From an uncultured Thermomonas sp. (GTDB taxonomy: Bacteria; Pseudomonadota; Gammaproteobacteria; Xanthomonadales; Xanthomonadaceae): a stretch of 6,766 nucleotides of DNA. Below, one piece after another: positions 1 to 6,290 of the stretch (the stretch's first letter is position 1; each line of letters begins with the position of its first letter). A model generated the notes under the pieces. The model saw nothing but the letters and a program-made list of their open reading frames with translations. It was not told the DNA's origin and did no database searches. The position numbers and the translations under genes were made by a program. The stretch spans positions 1 to 6,766 of the forward strand of contig CAMLJA010000105.1 in the NCBI GenBank assembly GCA_946480065.1. Reading direction: 5' to 3'.

Positions 1-389
1 CGCAGCAGGTCCTTGGCCAGCAGGATGCCGAGGATCTCGTCCTTGTCCTCGCCGTGCACCGGGAAGCGCGAATGGCCGGACTCCACCACCTGCCGCATGA
101 GGTCGAGGAACGGGGCATTGGCCGACAGCGCCACCATCTGCGCGCGCGACACCATCACGTCGCCGACCGTCAGGTCGGAGACCGAGATCGCGCCTTCCAT
201 CATGCGCAGGGTGTCCGGCCCGATCAGGCCGTCGGCCTCCACGTCCCGCAGCAGTTCCACCAGGTCCTCGCGGCTGGTCGGTTCGCCGGACAGCGCGGCG
301 CTGATGCGGTCCAGCCAGGAGCGCCGCGGCTTGTCGAGGTGGCGTTCGGGGGTCTCGGCGCCGTCTTGGCGACTGTCGTCCTCTGACAT
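1..389 (-). CDS. corC: CorC/HlyC-family CBS-domain protein, N-terminal part (cut by window edge)
   Basis: This is the first 129 codons of a CorC-type protein, which in enterobacteria is linked to magnesium and cobalt efflux and is a cytoplasmic CBS-domain protein. The translation starts MSEDDSRQDG and follows the E. coli CorC pattern: a short acidic leader, a GEP-x-x-R-E-L-like helix near residues 35-45, a D-x-L-I-x-x-D-T segment near 53-60, the V-x-D-V-M-V-x-R-x-Q-M start of the first CBS domain near 75-86, and S-x-H-S-R-F-P-V followed by E-D-K-D-x-I-x-G-I-L-x-A-K-D-L-L at the edge. The second CBS domain and the C-terminal CorC_HlyC domain lie outside the window. It is the third gene of the ybeZ-ybeY-corC group, starting 86 bp after the ybeY stop. 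The ribosome binding site is weak (GGA about 7 bases before ATG). Family assignment is firm; the transport role is known only from relatives. Confidence 0.93.
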   Translation of the reverse strand, partial: MSEDDSRQDGAETPERHLDKPRRSWLDRISAALSGEPTSREDLVELLRDVEADGLIGPDTLRMMEGAISVSDLTVGDVMVSRAQMVALSANAPFLDLMRQVVESGHSRFPVHGEDKDEILGILLAKDLL

Positions 390-434
390 CGGGGGTCCGT
401 GGGCGGGGGCGGGCGTGGCGTCGACCACCCCGGA

Positions 435-440
435 AGTCTA
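435..440 (-). promoter_or_regulatory. Possible -10 element upstream of corC
   Basis: On the minus strand TAGACT lies in the 86-bp gap between ybeY and corC and matches four of six bases of the sigma-70 -10 consensus, including T1, A2 and T6. A start point about 7 bases downstream would leave a leader of roughly 40 bases. No good -35 is visible at 16-18 bp; TTCACC lies 20 bp upstream. It could be a secondary promoter inside the operon or chance. Confidence 0.22.
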
Positions 441-475
441 GCGAATGCGGGCGCGGGCGCGGTGAACCGCCGGCC

Positions 476-958
476 TCAGCCGTCCCGGTACGGGTCCGGC
501 AGGCCCATCCCGGCCAGGATCTCGCGTTCCAGCGCCTCCATGCACTCGGCTTCGCGCGGGTCGGCGTGGTCCCAGCCGAGCAGGTGCAGGGCGCCATGGA
601 CGGTCAGGTGGGCGTAATGGGCGTTCAGCGGCTTGCCCTGCTCCCGGGCCTCGCGGGCGATCACCGGCGCGCACAGCACCAGGTCGCCGAGCAGGGGGAG
701 CCGCACGCCCTCGGGCAGCCCCTCCGGCAGTTCGGCCGGGAAGCTGAGCACGTTGGTGGCGTAGTCCTTGCCGCGGTAGTGGCGGTTCAGCGCGCGGCCC
801 TCGCGCGTGCCGACGATGCGGATGGCGAGGTCGGCCTCGCGGATGCGCCCGGCCAGCGCCGCGGCCACCCACTTGCGGAAGCTGGCTGCCGCGGGCACGC
901 CGGCGCGCGGCACCGCGTAGCCGACGGCGACATCGAGGCGGACCGGTCCCTGGGTCAT
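476..958 (-). CDS. ybeY: Endoribonuclease YbeY, rRNA maturation factor
   Basis: A complete 160-residue protein of the YbeY/UPF0054 family, a metal-dependent cytoplasmic endoribonuclease known for 16S rRNA 3'-end maturation and 70S ribosome quality control. The family signature is plain: [11 protein letters not shown] at residues 121-131 supplies the three metal-binding histidines H121, H125 and H131. The conserved Y-R-x-K-D-x-x-T-N-V-L-S-F-P block is at 61-74 and L-G-D-L-V-L-C-x-P-V at 90-99. Length is normal for the family (about 150-160). The ATG lies 10 bp after the ybeZ stop and is preceded by TAGGA at good spacing, so the start is well supported and translation is probably coupled to ybeZ. 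Tryptophan replaces the usual tyrosine in G-Y-D-H, a mild substitution that leaves the metal ligands intact. Confidence 0.96.
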   Translation of the reverse strand: MTQGPVRLDVAVGYAVPRAGVPAAASFRKWVAAALAGRIREADLAIRIVGTREGRALNRHYRGKDYATNVLSFPAELPEGLPEGVRLPLLGDLVLCAPVIAREAREQGKPLNAHYAHLTVHGALHLLGWDHADPREAECMEALEREILAGMGLPDPYRDG

Positions 959-965
959 GGGGCGG

Positions 966-971
966 ATCCTA
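966..971 (-). promoter_or_regulatory. ybeY ribosome binding site overlapping the ybeZ stop
   Basis: On the minus strand the ybeZ TAG stop is read as part of TAGGAT, whose AGGA is the Shine-Dalgarno sequence of ybeY, about 8 bases before its ATG. The overlap of stop codon and ribosome binding site indicates translational coupling of the two genes. Confidence 0.7.
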
Positions 972-1949
972 CGCCGGTCCGGTGGCGCCGTCCCGGGCGT
1001 CCCGTGCCTCGTAGGCGTTCACGATGCGCGCCACCAGCGGGTGCCGCACCACGTCGCGCGACTCGAAGAAGGTGAAGCTCACGCCCTCCACCCCGCGCAG
1101 CACCTCCACCGCGTCCTTCAGGCCGGATTTCTGGTGCTTGGGCAGGTCGATCTGGGTCATGTCGCCGGTGATCACCGCGGTGCTGCCGAAGCCAAGCCGG
1201 GTCAGGAACATCTTCATCTGCTCGATGCTGGTGTTCTGCGCCTCGTCCAGGATCACGAAGGCGTCGTTGAGGGTGCGCCCGCGCATGTAGGCCAGCGGCG
1301 CGATCTCGATGACGCTTTTCTCCAGCAGCCGGGCCACCTTCTCCACCCCCAGCATTTCGTAGAGCGCGTCGTACAGCGGCCGCAGGTAGGGGTCGACCTT
1401 CTGGGTCAGGTCGCCGGGCAGGAAGCCCAGCTTCTCGCCGGCCTCCACCGCCGGGCGGACCAGGATCACCCGCTGCACCCGCGCCTGGTTGAGGGCGTCC
1501 ACGGCCATCGCCACCGCCAGGTAGGTCTTGCCGGTGCCGGCCGGGCCCACGCCGAAGTTGATGTCGTGGGTGGCGATGGCGTGCAGGTACTTGCGCTGGT
1601 TGTCGCCGCGCCCGCGCAGGGTGCCGCGCTTGACCCGGACCGCCACGTCCTGCGGCACGTAGTCGCCGCCGGCCTCCGCGGGGGCGGCCTGCGCGCCCAG
1701 CCGCAGGTGGATGGCGTGCTCGTCCAGGGTCTCGCCGATGGCCTCGTCGTAGAGCTCGCGCAGCAGCCGCTCGGCGCGGGCGACCGCCGCCTCGTCGTCG
1801 CCGGCGACCCGGAACACGTTGCCGCGGTTGGCGATCTCCACGCCCAGCCGCAGCTCGAGCAGGCGCAGGTGGGCGTCGAACGGCCCGGCCAGGTTGGCCA
1901 GCCGCTCGCTGTCGGCGGGATCGAGCACGAAATCGCGTTGGAAAGGCAT
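969..1949 (-). CDS. ybeZ: PhoH-family P-loop ATPase (YbeZ)
   Basis: A PhoH-like NTPase of the YbeZ type, a cytoplasmic protein whose gene usually sits beside ybeY and which is thought to act with YbeY in RNA metabolism. With the start chosen here it has 326 residues. The first 100 or so form the conserved YbeZ N-terminal region, with the [15 protein letters not shown] segment. The ATPase domain follows: Walker A GPAGTGKT at 135-142 (K141), the [19 protein letters not shown] block, and Walker [10 protein letters not shown] with D235 and E236. The [10 protein letters not shown] sensor-like segment comes after it. An ATG at 1985 would add 12 residues, MAPSWAARYPSA. I prefer 1949 because family proteins begin close to the QRDF-like segment and the extension uses codons that look rare here (TCA, CCT). 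Neither start has a Shine-Dalgarno sequence; see the leaderless possibility under findings. Confidence 0.95.
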   Translation of the reverse strand: MPFQRDFVLDPADSERLANLAGPFDAHLRLLELRLGVEIANRGNVFRVAGDDEAAVARAERLLRELYDEAIGETLDEHAIHLRLGAQAAPAEAGGDYVPQDVAVRVKRGTLRGRGDNQRKYLHAIATHDINFGVGPAGTGKTYLAVAMAVDALNQARVQRVILVRPAVEAGEKLGFLPGDLTQKVDPYLRPLYDALYEMLGVEKVARLLEKSVIEIAPLAYMRGRTLNDAFVILDEAQNTSIEQMKMFLTRLGFGSTAVITGDMTQIDLPKHQKSGLKDAVEVLRGVEGVSFTFFESRDVVRHPLVARIVNAYEARDARDGATGPA

Positions 1950-1955
1950 CGCGGA

Positions 1956-1961
1956 AGGGTA
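1956..1961 (-). promoter_or_regulatory. Possible -10 element for a leaderless ybeZ transcript
   Basis: On the minus strand TACCCT ends 6 bases before the ATG at 1949. It keeps T1, A2 and T6, the most conserved -10 positions, and would place the transcription start at or next to the A of the start codon. The region 17 bp upstream (TGGCGC) is a poor -35, so this is tentative. Confidence 0.25.
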
Positions 1962-2059
1962 GCGCGCGGCCCATGACGGCGCCATGCACGCGGGCGTCGG
2001 ACTTGCCTGCGGCGGGCGGCTGCGCCACTGTCGCGGCTGGGCGACGAGGGGGAGACGCG

Positions 2060-3727
2060 ATGCGACACCTGGCGATGGGGCTGGCGGCGGCGCTGGCGAT
2101 GGCCTGCGGCGGGGCCGCGGCGGCGGACGGCGTGACCGTGCTCAGCGCGGCGCGGATCCGCACCATGGACGTGGCGCGCCCGGAGGCGCGGGCGCTGGCG
2201 TACGGCGACGACGGCCGCATCCTGGCGGTGGGCGAACCCGATGCGCTGCTGCGGCGCTATCCCGGCGCGCGCCGGCTGGACCTGGGCGACGCCACCGTGG
2301 TGCCCGGGCTGATCGACGCCCACGCGCATGTTGGCGGCCTGGGCATGGCGATGCTGGAGGCGGACCTGGTGGGCGCGGCCGACAAGGCCGAGGTGCTGCG
2401 CCGGCTGCAGGCGCACGCCGCGACCCTGGCGCCCGACGCGTGGCTGGTCGGGCGCGGCTGGGACCAGAACGACTGGCCGGGTCAGGCGTTCCCGACCGCG
2501 GCCGACCTGGACGCCGCCTTCCCGGACCGCCCGGTCTGGCTGGCGCGGGTGGACGGCCACGCCGGCTGGGCCAACGACGCGGCGATGCGCGCGGTCGCGC
2601 GCGACCTGTCCGGCGACTGGCAGCCCGACGGCGGCAGCATCCACCGCGATGCGGCGGGCAAGCCCACCGGCATCTTCGTGGACAACGCGATGGCGCTGGT
2701 GGAATCGGCCCGTCCGCCGCTGGACGAAGCCACCCGGGAGCAGGCGCTCGCGCTCGGCATGCAGGCGGCGGTGGAGCACGGGCTGACCGGCGTGCACGAC
2801 GCCGGCATCGACCTCGACGAACTGCACCGCTACCAGCGCCTGGCCGACCGCGGCGCGATGCCGCTGCGCGTGTACGCGATGGCCGACGGCAACAACGCCG
2901 CGCTGGAAATGCTCTGCCGCGACGGGCTTTACCGGCACCGCTCCGGCCGGCTGCAGATGCGCGCGGTCAAGCTGTACGCCGACGGCGCGCTGGGCAGCCG
3001 CGGCGCCGCGCTGCTGGAGGACTACAGCGACGACCACGGCAACCGCGGGCTGATGGTGATGTCGCCCGACCAACTCGCCGCGGCCGCCGGCAAGGCGCAC
3101 CGCTGCGGCGTGCAGGTGGCCACCCACGCCATCGGCGACCGCGGCAACCGGGTCGCGCTGGACACGTATGCCAACGCGCTGGGCGCCGACGTGGCCGGCG
3201 ACCACCGCTGGCGCATCGAGCACGCCCAGGTCCTCGCCCCGGAAGACCTGCCGCGGCTGGCGGCGATGCACGTGATCGCCTCGATGCAACCCACCCACGC
3301 CACCAGCGACATGCCGTGGGCCGAGGCCCGGGTCGGCCCGCGCCGGATCGTCGGCGCCTACGCCTGGCGCCAGCTGCGCGACGCCGGCACCCGCCTGGCG
3401 CTGGGCTCCGACTTCCCGGTGGAGTCGGTGGACCCGCGGCTGGGCCTGTACGCGGCGGTCACCCGCAGCGACGGCGACGGCCTGCCCGCGGGCGGCTGGT
3501 ATCCGGACGAGCGGCTGACCGCCTACGAGGCGCTGCGCGGGTTCACCCTGGACGCCGCCTACGCCGGCTTCGGCGAGGGCGAGCTGGGCAGCCTGGCGCC
3601 GGGCAAGCGCGCGGACTTCGTGGTGCTGGCCGAGGATCCGCTGGCGGTGCCGGACGCGACCCTGCGCAGCCTGCACGTGCGGGCCACCTACGTGGACGGC
3701 AAGCCGGTCTACGAAGCGGCCCGCTGA
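2060..3727 (+). CDS. Exported YtcJ-like metal-dependent amidohydrolase (Amidohydro_3)
   Basis: A 555-residue protein of the amidohydrolase superfamily, YtcJ/Amidohydro_3 branch, whose members hydrolyse amide or formamide bonds; the substrate cannot be read from sequence. Visible motifs in order are V-V-P-G-L-I-D-A-H-A-H (metal ligands H88 and H90), the YtcJ hallmark G-R-G-W-D-Q-N-D-W followed by P-T-x-x-D-L-D and D-G-H-A-G-W-A-N, K304 in A-V-K-L-Y-A-D-G-A-L-G-S-R-G, H356 in T-H-A-I-G-D-R-G-N, H388 in R-I-E-H-A-Q, and the likely catalytic D451 in L-G-S-D-F-P-V-E. The C-terminal G-x-L-x-P-G-K-R-A-D-F-V-V-L strand completes the fold, so the active site looks intact. Residues 1-24 look like a signal peptide with an AAAA-D cleavage region, suggesting a periplasmic enzyme. 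The start at 2060 has an AGGGGGAG ribosome binding site about 6 bases upstream; the upstream ATG at 1973 has none and would bury the signal peptide. The gene is divergent from ybeZ and convergent with miaB. Its composition matches its neighbours, so I see no sign of recent transfer. Confidence 0.93.
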   Translation: MRHLAMGLAAALAMACGGAAAADGVTVLSAARIRTMDVARPEARALAYGDDGRILAVGEPDALLRRYPGARRLDLGDATVVPGLIDAHAHVGGLGMAMLEADLVGAADKAEVLRRLQAHAATLAPDAWLVGRGWDQNDWPGQAFPTAADLDAAFPDRPVWLARVDGHAGWANDAAMRAVARDLSGDWQPDGGSIHRDAAGKPTGIFVDNAMALVESARPPLDEATREQALALGMQAAVEHGLTGVHDAGIDLDELHRYQRLADRGAMPLRVYAMADGNNAALEMLCRDGLYRHRSGRLQMRAVKLYADGALGSRGAALLEDYSDDHGNRGLMVMSPDQLAAAAGKAHRCGVQVATHAIGDRGNRVALDTYANALGADVAGDHRWRIEHAQVLAPEDLPRLAAMHVIASMQPTHATSDMPWAEARVGPRRIVGAYAWRQLRDAGTRLALGSDFPVESVDPRLGLYAAVTRSDGDGLPAGGWYPDERLTAYEALRGFTLDAAYAGFGEGELGSLAPGKRADFVVLAEDPLAVPDATLRSLHVRATYVDGKPVYEAAR

Positions 3728-3743
3728 GACCGCTGACCGCTGA
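3721..3743 (+). repeat. Three copies of CCGCTGA spanning the amidohydrolase stop
   Basis: CCGCTGA occurs at 3721-3727, 3730-3736 and 3737-3743, followed by CCGCGGG. The first copy holds the TGA stop of the amidohydrolase gene and the second supplies another in-frame TGA at 3734. A perfect 10-base palindrome GCGGGCCCGC follows at 3746-3755. The repeat is short and may be replication slippage; no function is evident. Confidence 0.6.
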
Positions 3744-3767
3744 CCGCGGGCCCGCCGGGGCGGCGGC

Positions 3768-5150
3768 TTACGCGGCGGCGTCGGCCATCGCCACCCGGCC
3801 GCGCAGCGAGTTGGGCAGGGCCTCGGTGATCGTCACGTCCACGAACTGCCCGACCAGCCGCGCGGGCCCGGCGAAGTTCACCTGGCGCATGTTCTCGGTC
3901 TTGCCGGTCAGCTCGTTCGGATCCTTGCGCGACGGGCCGGTCACCAGCACCCGCTGCACGCTGCCGACCATCGCCCGCGAGATGCCGAAGCTGTGCGCGT
4001 TGATGTGCGCCTGCAGGCGCGAGAGCCGCGCGTGCTTGTCCGCGTCCGGCACGTCGTCCGGCAGGTCCGCGGCCGGGGTGCCGGGACGGCGCGAGTAGAT
4101 GAAGCTGAAGCTCTGGTCGAAGCCCACGTCCTCGATCAGCTGCATGGTCTTGCCGAAGTCGGCTTCGGTTTCGCCGGGGAAGCCGACGATGAAGTCGGAG
4201 CTGATCGAGATCCCCGGGCGCACCGCGCGCAGCCTGCGGATCTTCTGCTTGAACTCCAGCGCGGTGTATCCGCGCTTCATCGCCGCCAGGATGCGGTCGC
4301 TGCCGCTCTGCACCGGCAGGTGCAGGTAGTCCGCCAGCTGCGGCACGTCGCGGTAGGCCTCGATCAGCGCGTCGGAGAACTCCAGCGGGTGCGAGGTGGT
4401 GAAGCGGATCCGGCCGATGCCGTCGATCGCGGCGATCGCGCGGATCAGCAGCGCTAGGTCGGCGGTGGCGCCGTCGTCCCCCAGCGGGCCGCGGTAGGCG
4501 TTCACGTTCTGGCCCAGCAGGTTGACCTCGCGCACGCCCTGCGCGGCCAGGTCGGCCACCTCCACCAGCACGTCCTCGAAGGGCCGGCTGATCTCCTCGC
4601 CGCGGGTGTAGGGCACCACGCAGAAGCTGCAGTACTTGGAGCAGCCCTCCATGATCGAGACGAAGGCGGACGGACCGTCGGCGCGCGGCTCCGGCAGGCG
4701 GTCGAACTTCTCGATCTCGGGGAAGCTGATGTCCACCTGCGGCCGTCCGGTCTGGCGGCGCGCGCGGATCAGCTCCGGCAGCCGGTGCAGGGTCTGCGGC
4801 CCGAACACCAGGTCCACGAACGGCGCGCGCCTGACGATGCCTTCGCCTTCCTGCGAGGCCACGCAGCCGCCCACCCCGATCAGCACCGGGCGGTCGCCCT
4901 GCTTCAGCTGGCGCCAGCGGCCCAGCTGGCTGAACACTTTTTCCTGCGCCTTTTCGCGGATCGAGCAGGTGTTGACCAGGATGACGTCCGCCTCGGCGGC
5001 GTCGGCGGTCAGCTCCAGGCCTTCGTGTTCTGCAAGAACGTCGGCCATCTTCGCCGAATCGTACTCGTTCATCTGGCAACCGTGGGTCTCGATGAAGACC
5101 TTGCCACGGCGGGCGGGGCCGGCCGCGCCGGCGGATGGATCGTGGGGCAT
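3768..5150 (-). CDS. miaB: tRNA-2-methylthio-N6-dimethylallyladenosine synthase MiaB
   Basis: A complete 460-residue radical-SAM methylthiotransferase that converts i6A to ms2i6A at position 37 of tRNAs reading UNN codons, in the cytoplasm. The N-terminal UPF0004 domain carries the three cysteines that bind the auxiliary iron-sulfur cluster: C25 in E-T-H-G-C-Q-M-N, C62 in [10 protein letters not shown] and C96 in G-G-C. The radical SAM motif C-S-K-Y-C-S-F-C places C170, C174 and C177 in M-E-G-C-x-x-x-C-x-x-C-x-x-P-x-x-R-G. The L-P-V-Q-S-G-S and [10 protein letters not shown] blocks follow, and a TRAM domain occupies roughly residues 395-455. Q-M-N-E-Y-D-S and N-T-C-S-I-R-E favour MiaB over MtaB or RimO. 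The ATG has GGAG about 8 bases upstream. Its stop is 40 bp from that of the convergent amidohydrolase gene. Confidence 0.97.
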   Translation of the reverse strand: MPHDPSAGAAGPARRGKVFIETHGCQMNEYDSAKMADVLAEHEGLELTADAAEADVILVNTCSIREKAQEKVFSQLGRWRQLKQGDRPVLIGVGGCVASQEGEGIVRRAPFVDLVFGPQTLHRLPELIRARRQTGRPQVDISFPEIEKFDRLPEPRADGPSAFVSIMEGCSKYCSFCVVPYTRGEEISRPFEDVLVEVADLAAQGVREVNLLGQNVNAYRGPLGDDGATADLALLIRAIAAIDGIGRIRFTTSHPLEFSDALIEAYRDVPQLADYLHLPVQSGSDRILAAMKRGYTALEFKQKIRRLRAVRPGISISSDFIVGFPGETEADFGKTMQLIEDVGFDQSFSFIYSRRPGTPAADLPDDVPDADKHARLSRLQAHINAHSFGISRAMVGSVQRVLVTGPSRKDPNELTGKTENMRQVNFAGPARLVGQFVDVTITEALPNSLRGRVAMADAAA

Positions 5151-5195
5151 GGGCAGTCTCCGGGGCGCGGCGCTGAATCCGGGCCGGTGGCGCGC

Positions 5196-5225
5196 ATTGT
5201 AGGGCGTGCCGGCCGCGGCTGAACA
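5196..5225 (-). promoter_or_regulatory. Probable miaB promoter
   Basis: On the minus strand TACAAT (plus-strand 5196-5201) matches five of six bases of the -10 consensus. TGTTCA lies 18 bp upstream at 5220-5225 and is a weak -35 (three of six). The transcript would start near 5189, giving a leader of about 40 bases before the miaB ATG at 5150. The -10 is the strongest promoter element in the window. Confidence 0.5.
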
Positions 5226-5229
5226 TGGG

Positions 5230-5259
5230 TTGCGTTAAGGAAAATCAACGACTTGTCAT
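5230..5259 (+). promoter_or_regulatory. Possible promoter of the lytic transglycosylase gene
   Basis: TTGCGT at 5230-5235 and TGTCAT at 5254-5259 are 18 bp apart, inside a locally AT-richer stretch of about 40 bases that stands out from the surroundings. The -10 matches four of six positions and the -35 three of six. The leader to the ATG at 5289 would be about 22 bases and would contain the GGGAG ribosome binding site. Confidence 0.35.
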
Positions 5260-5288
5260 CGCCGGGCGAAGCAGGGAGACTGCAGGCC

Positions 5289-6191
5289 ATGAAGGTGAGG
5301 GCCCTCGCGCTGCTGCTGTGCCTGTCCGCGCTGTCGGCCCCCGTGCTGGCGGGGAACGTCTACCGCTGCGAAGGCCGCGACGGCGTCACCACCTACGCCA
5401 ACAGGCGGGTGCCCGGCGCCAGCTGCAAGCTGGTCAGCCGCTACAGCAGCACCCCGGCGCCCAGGCCGCGGCCGGCCGCCGCCGCACCCGCCATGGGCGC
5501 CACCGCGGCGACGCCCGCGTCCTCGACCGCCGCCGCGCCGCCGCCGGCATCGGCCGCCGCTTCGAACAGCGCCCCCCGGCGGCTGGTGCGCGGACAGGTC
5601 TATTCCTACGTCGGCGCCGACGGCGTGCGCCACTACACCAGCGCGCGGCCGCGCGGGGTCTCGGCCTCCGCCCTGCGGACCATCCGCTACAGCTACATGG
5701 AAACCTGCTACGCCTGCGCGGCGACGCCGGGGGTGAACTTCCGCACCCTGCGGCTGAACACCACGGCCTTCCAGGACGAGATCCGCGCCGCCGCCCGCGA
5801 GCACGGGGTGGACGAGGCGATCGTCCGCGCCATCATCCACGCCGAGTCCGCGTTCAACCCCAGCGCGCTGTCGCGGGTGGGGGCGCAGGGGCTGATGCAG
5901 CTGATGCCGGCCACCGCGCGCCGGTTCGGGGTCTCCAACGCCTTCGACGCCGGCCAGAACATCCGCGGCGGCGTGCGCTACCTGGCGTGGCTGCTGAAGC
6001 GGTTCAACGGCAACCTGGCGCTGGCCGCGGCGGGCTACAACGCCGGCGAGGGCGCGGTGGACAAGTACAAGGGCGTGCCGCCCTACAGCGAAACCCGCCG
6101 CTACGTGGAGCGCGTGGGGATCCTGGCCGACCGCTACCGCAGCGCCGTCAACCCGGTGGCCGCCGCGGCGGGCGGATTGTCGGCCCGTTAA
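5289..6191 (+). CDS. Secreted family 1 lytic transglycosylase with two DUF4124-like modules
   Basis: A 300-residue exported murein-cleaving enzyme. Residues 1-21 form a signal peptide (K-V-R, leucine/alanine core, P-V-L-A cleavage region). A DUF4124-like module, V-Y-x-x-x-G-x-D-G-V-x-x-Y, is at 24-36. An alanine/proline-rich linker covers roughly 55-97, and a second copy of the module is at 104-116. A C-Y-A-C motif (C140, C143) precedes the SLT domain, about 161-285. The SLT domain shows H-A-E-S-x-F-N-P with the likely catalytic E186, G-x-x-G-L-M-Q-L-M-P-x-T-A near 198-209, and A-x-A-A-G-Y-N-A-G-E-G near 245-255. Such enzymes cut the MurNAc-GlcNAc bond to form 1,6-anhydroMurNAc; this one should act in the periplasm. 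The start at 5289 leads directly into the signal peptide and has GGGAG about 10 bases upstream; a TTG at 5253 would prepend 12 unconvincing residues. It is divergent from miaB and lies 99 bp before petA. No symbol is given because several SLT families fit. Confidence 0.93.
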   Translation: MKVRALALLLCLSALSAPVLAGNVYRCEGRDGVTTYANRRVPGASCKLVSRYSSTPAPRPRPAAAAPAMGATAATPASSTAAAPPPASAAASNSAPRRLVRGQVYSYVGADGVRHYTSARPRGVSASALRTIRYSYMETCYACAATPGVNFRTLRLNTTAFQDEIRAAAREHGVDEAIVRAIIHAESAFNPSALSRVGAQGLMQLMPATARRFGVSNAFDAGQNIRGGVRYLAWLLKRFNGNLALAAAGYNAGEGAVDKYKGVPPYSETRRYVERVGILADRYRSAVNPVAAAAGGLSAR

Positions 6192-6206
6192 GCGTTCCGT
6201 TACACT
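6177..6206 (+). promoter_or_regulatory. Probable petA promoter
   Basis: TTGTCG at 6177-6182 and TACACT at 6201-6206 are separated by 18 bp; each matches four of six consensus bases. The -35 lies in the last codons of the transglycosylase gene and the -10 just after its stop. Transcription would begin near 6213, giving a leader of about 78 bases before petA. Confidence 0.45.
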
Positions 6207-6231
6207 TCCCCGTCTTTCGCGGCTGGCTGGC

Positions 6232-6279
6232 GCGCCCCAGGGCGCCCGGCCCCCGCCGCGGCATGGTTCGGTTTTTTTT
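6232..6279 (+). other. GC hairpin and T8 tract in the petA leader
   Basis: GCGCCC at 6232-6237 can pair with GGGCGC at 6240-6245, effectively a 5-bp stem with a 4-base loop. An unbroken run of eight T residues follows at 6272-6279, directly before the GGAG ribosome binding site of petA at 6281. The hairpin and T tract are about 26 bases apart, too far for a standard intrinsic terminator. A T8 run is striking at this GC content. It could act as a U-rich ribosome standby or S1-binding site, or mark a weak transcription end. Confidence 0.35.
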
Positions 6280-6290
6280 CGGAGTGCGGG

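Noticed and set aside
2003..2031. TTGCCT and CACTGT, 17 bp apart, as a promoter for the amidohydrolase gene.
   Set aside because: The -10 matches only two consensus positions. The gene must have a promoter in or before this 110-bp region, but I cannot point to it with confidence.
2060..2131. A lipoprotein signal (L-A-M-A-C) in the amidohydrolase N-terminus.
   Set aside because: The residue at -3 is alanine and at -2 methionine, a poor lipobox, while an A-rich signal peptidase I site follows a few residues later. Lipidation is not excluded but is less likely.
1466..3676. A 736-codon open frame on the minus strand opposite the amidohydrolase and part of ybeZ.
   Set aside because: The translation is low-complexity Arg/Ala/Gly/His-rich and matches no domain. 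The plus-strand amidohydrolase and minus-strand ybeZ in another frame fully explain the DNA. Such frames are usual shadows at this GC content.
1984..4098. A 704-codon plus-strand open frame overlapping the amidohydrolase and the end of miaB.
   Set aside because: It is an Arg/Ala/Gly-rich out-of-frame shadow running through two well-supported genes, with no recognisable motif.
5069..5290. A 73-codon minus-strand frame covering the miaB leader and its first codons.
   Set aside because: It has no ribosome binding site of note, overlaps miaB out of frame, would start upstream of the likely miaB promoter, and has a proline/arginine-rich translation.
6229..6279. An intrinsic terminator for the transglycosylase gene.
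   Set aside because: The clear hairpin is about 26 bases from the T8 tract, and the sequence immediately before the tract forms only a 3-bp stem. It is reported as a leader feature instead.
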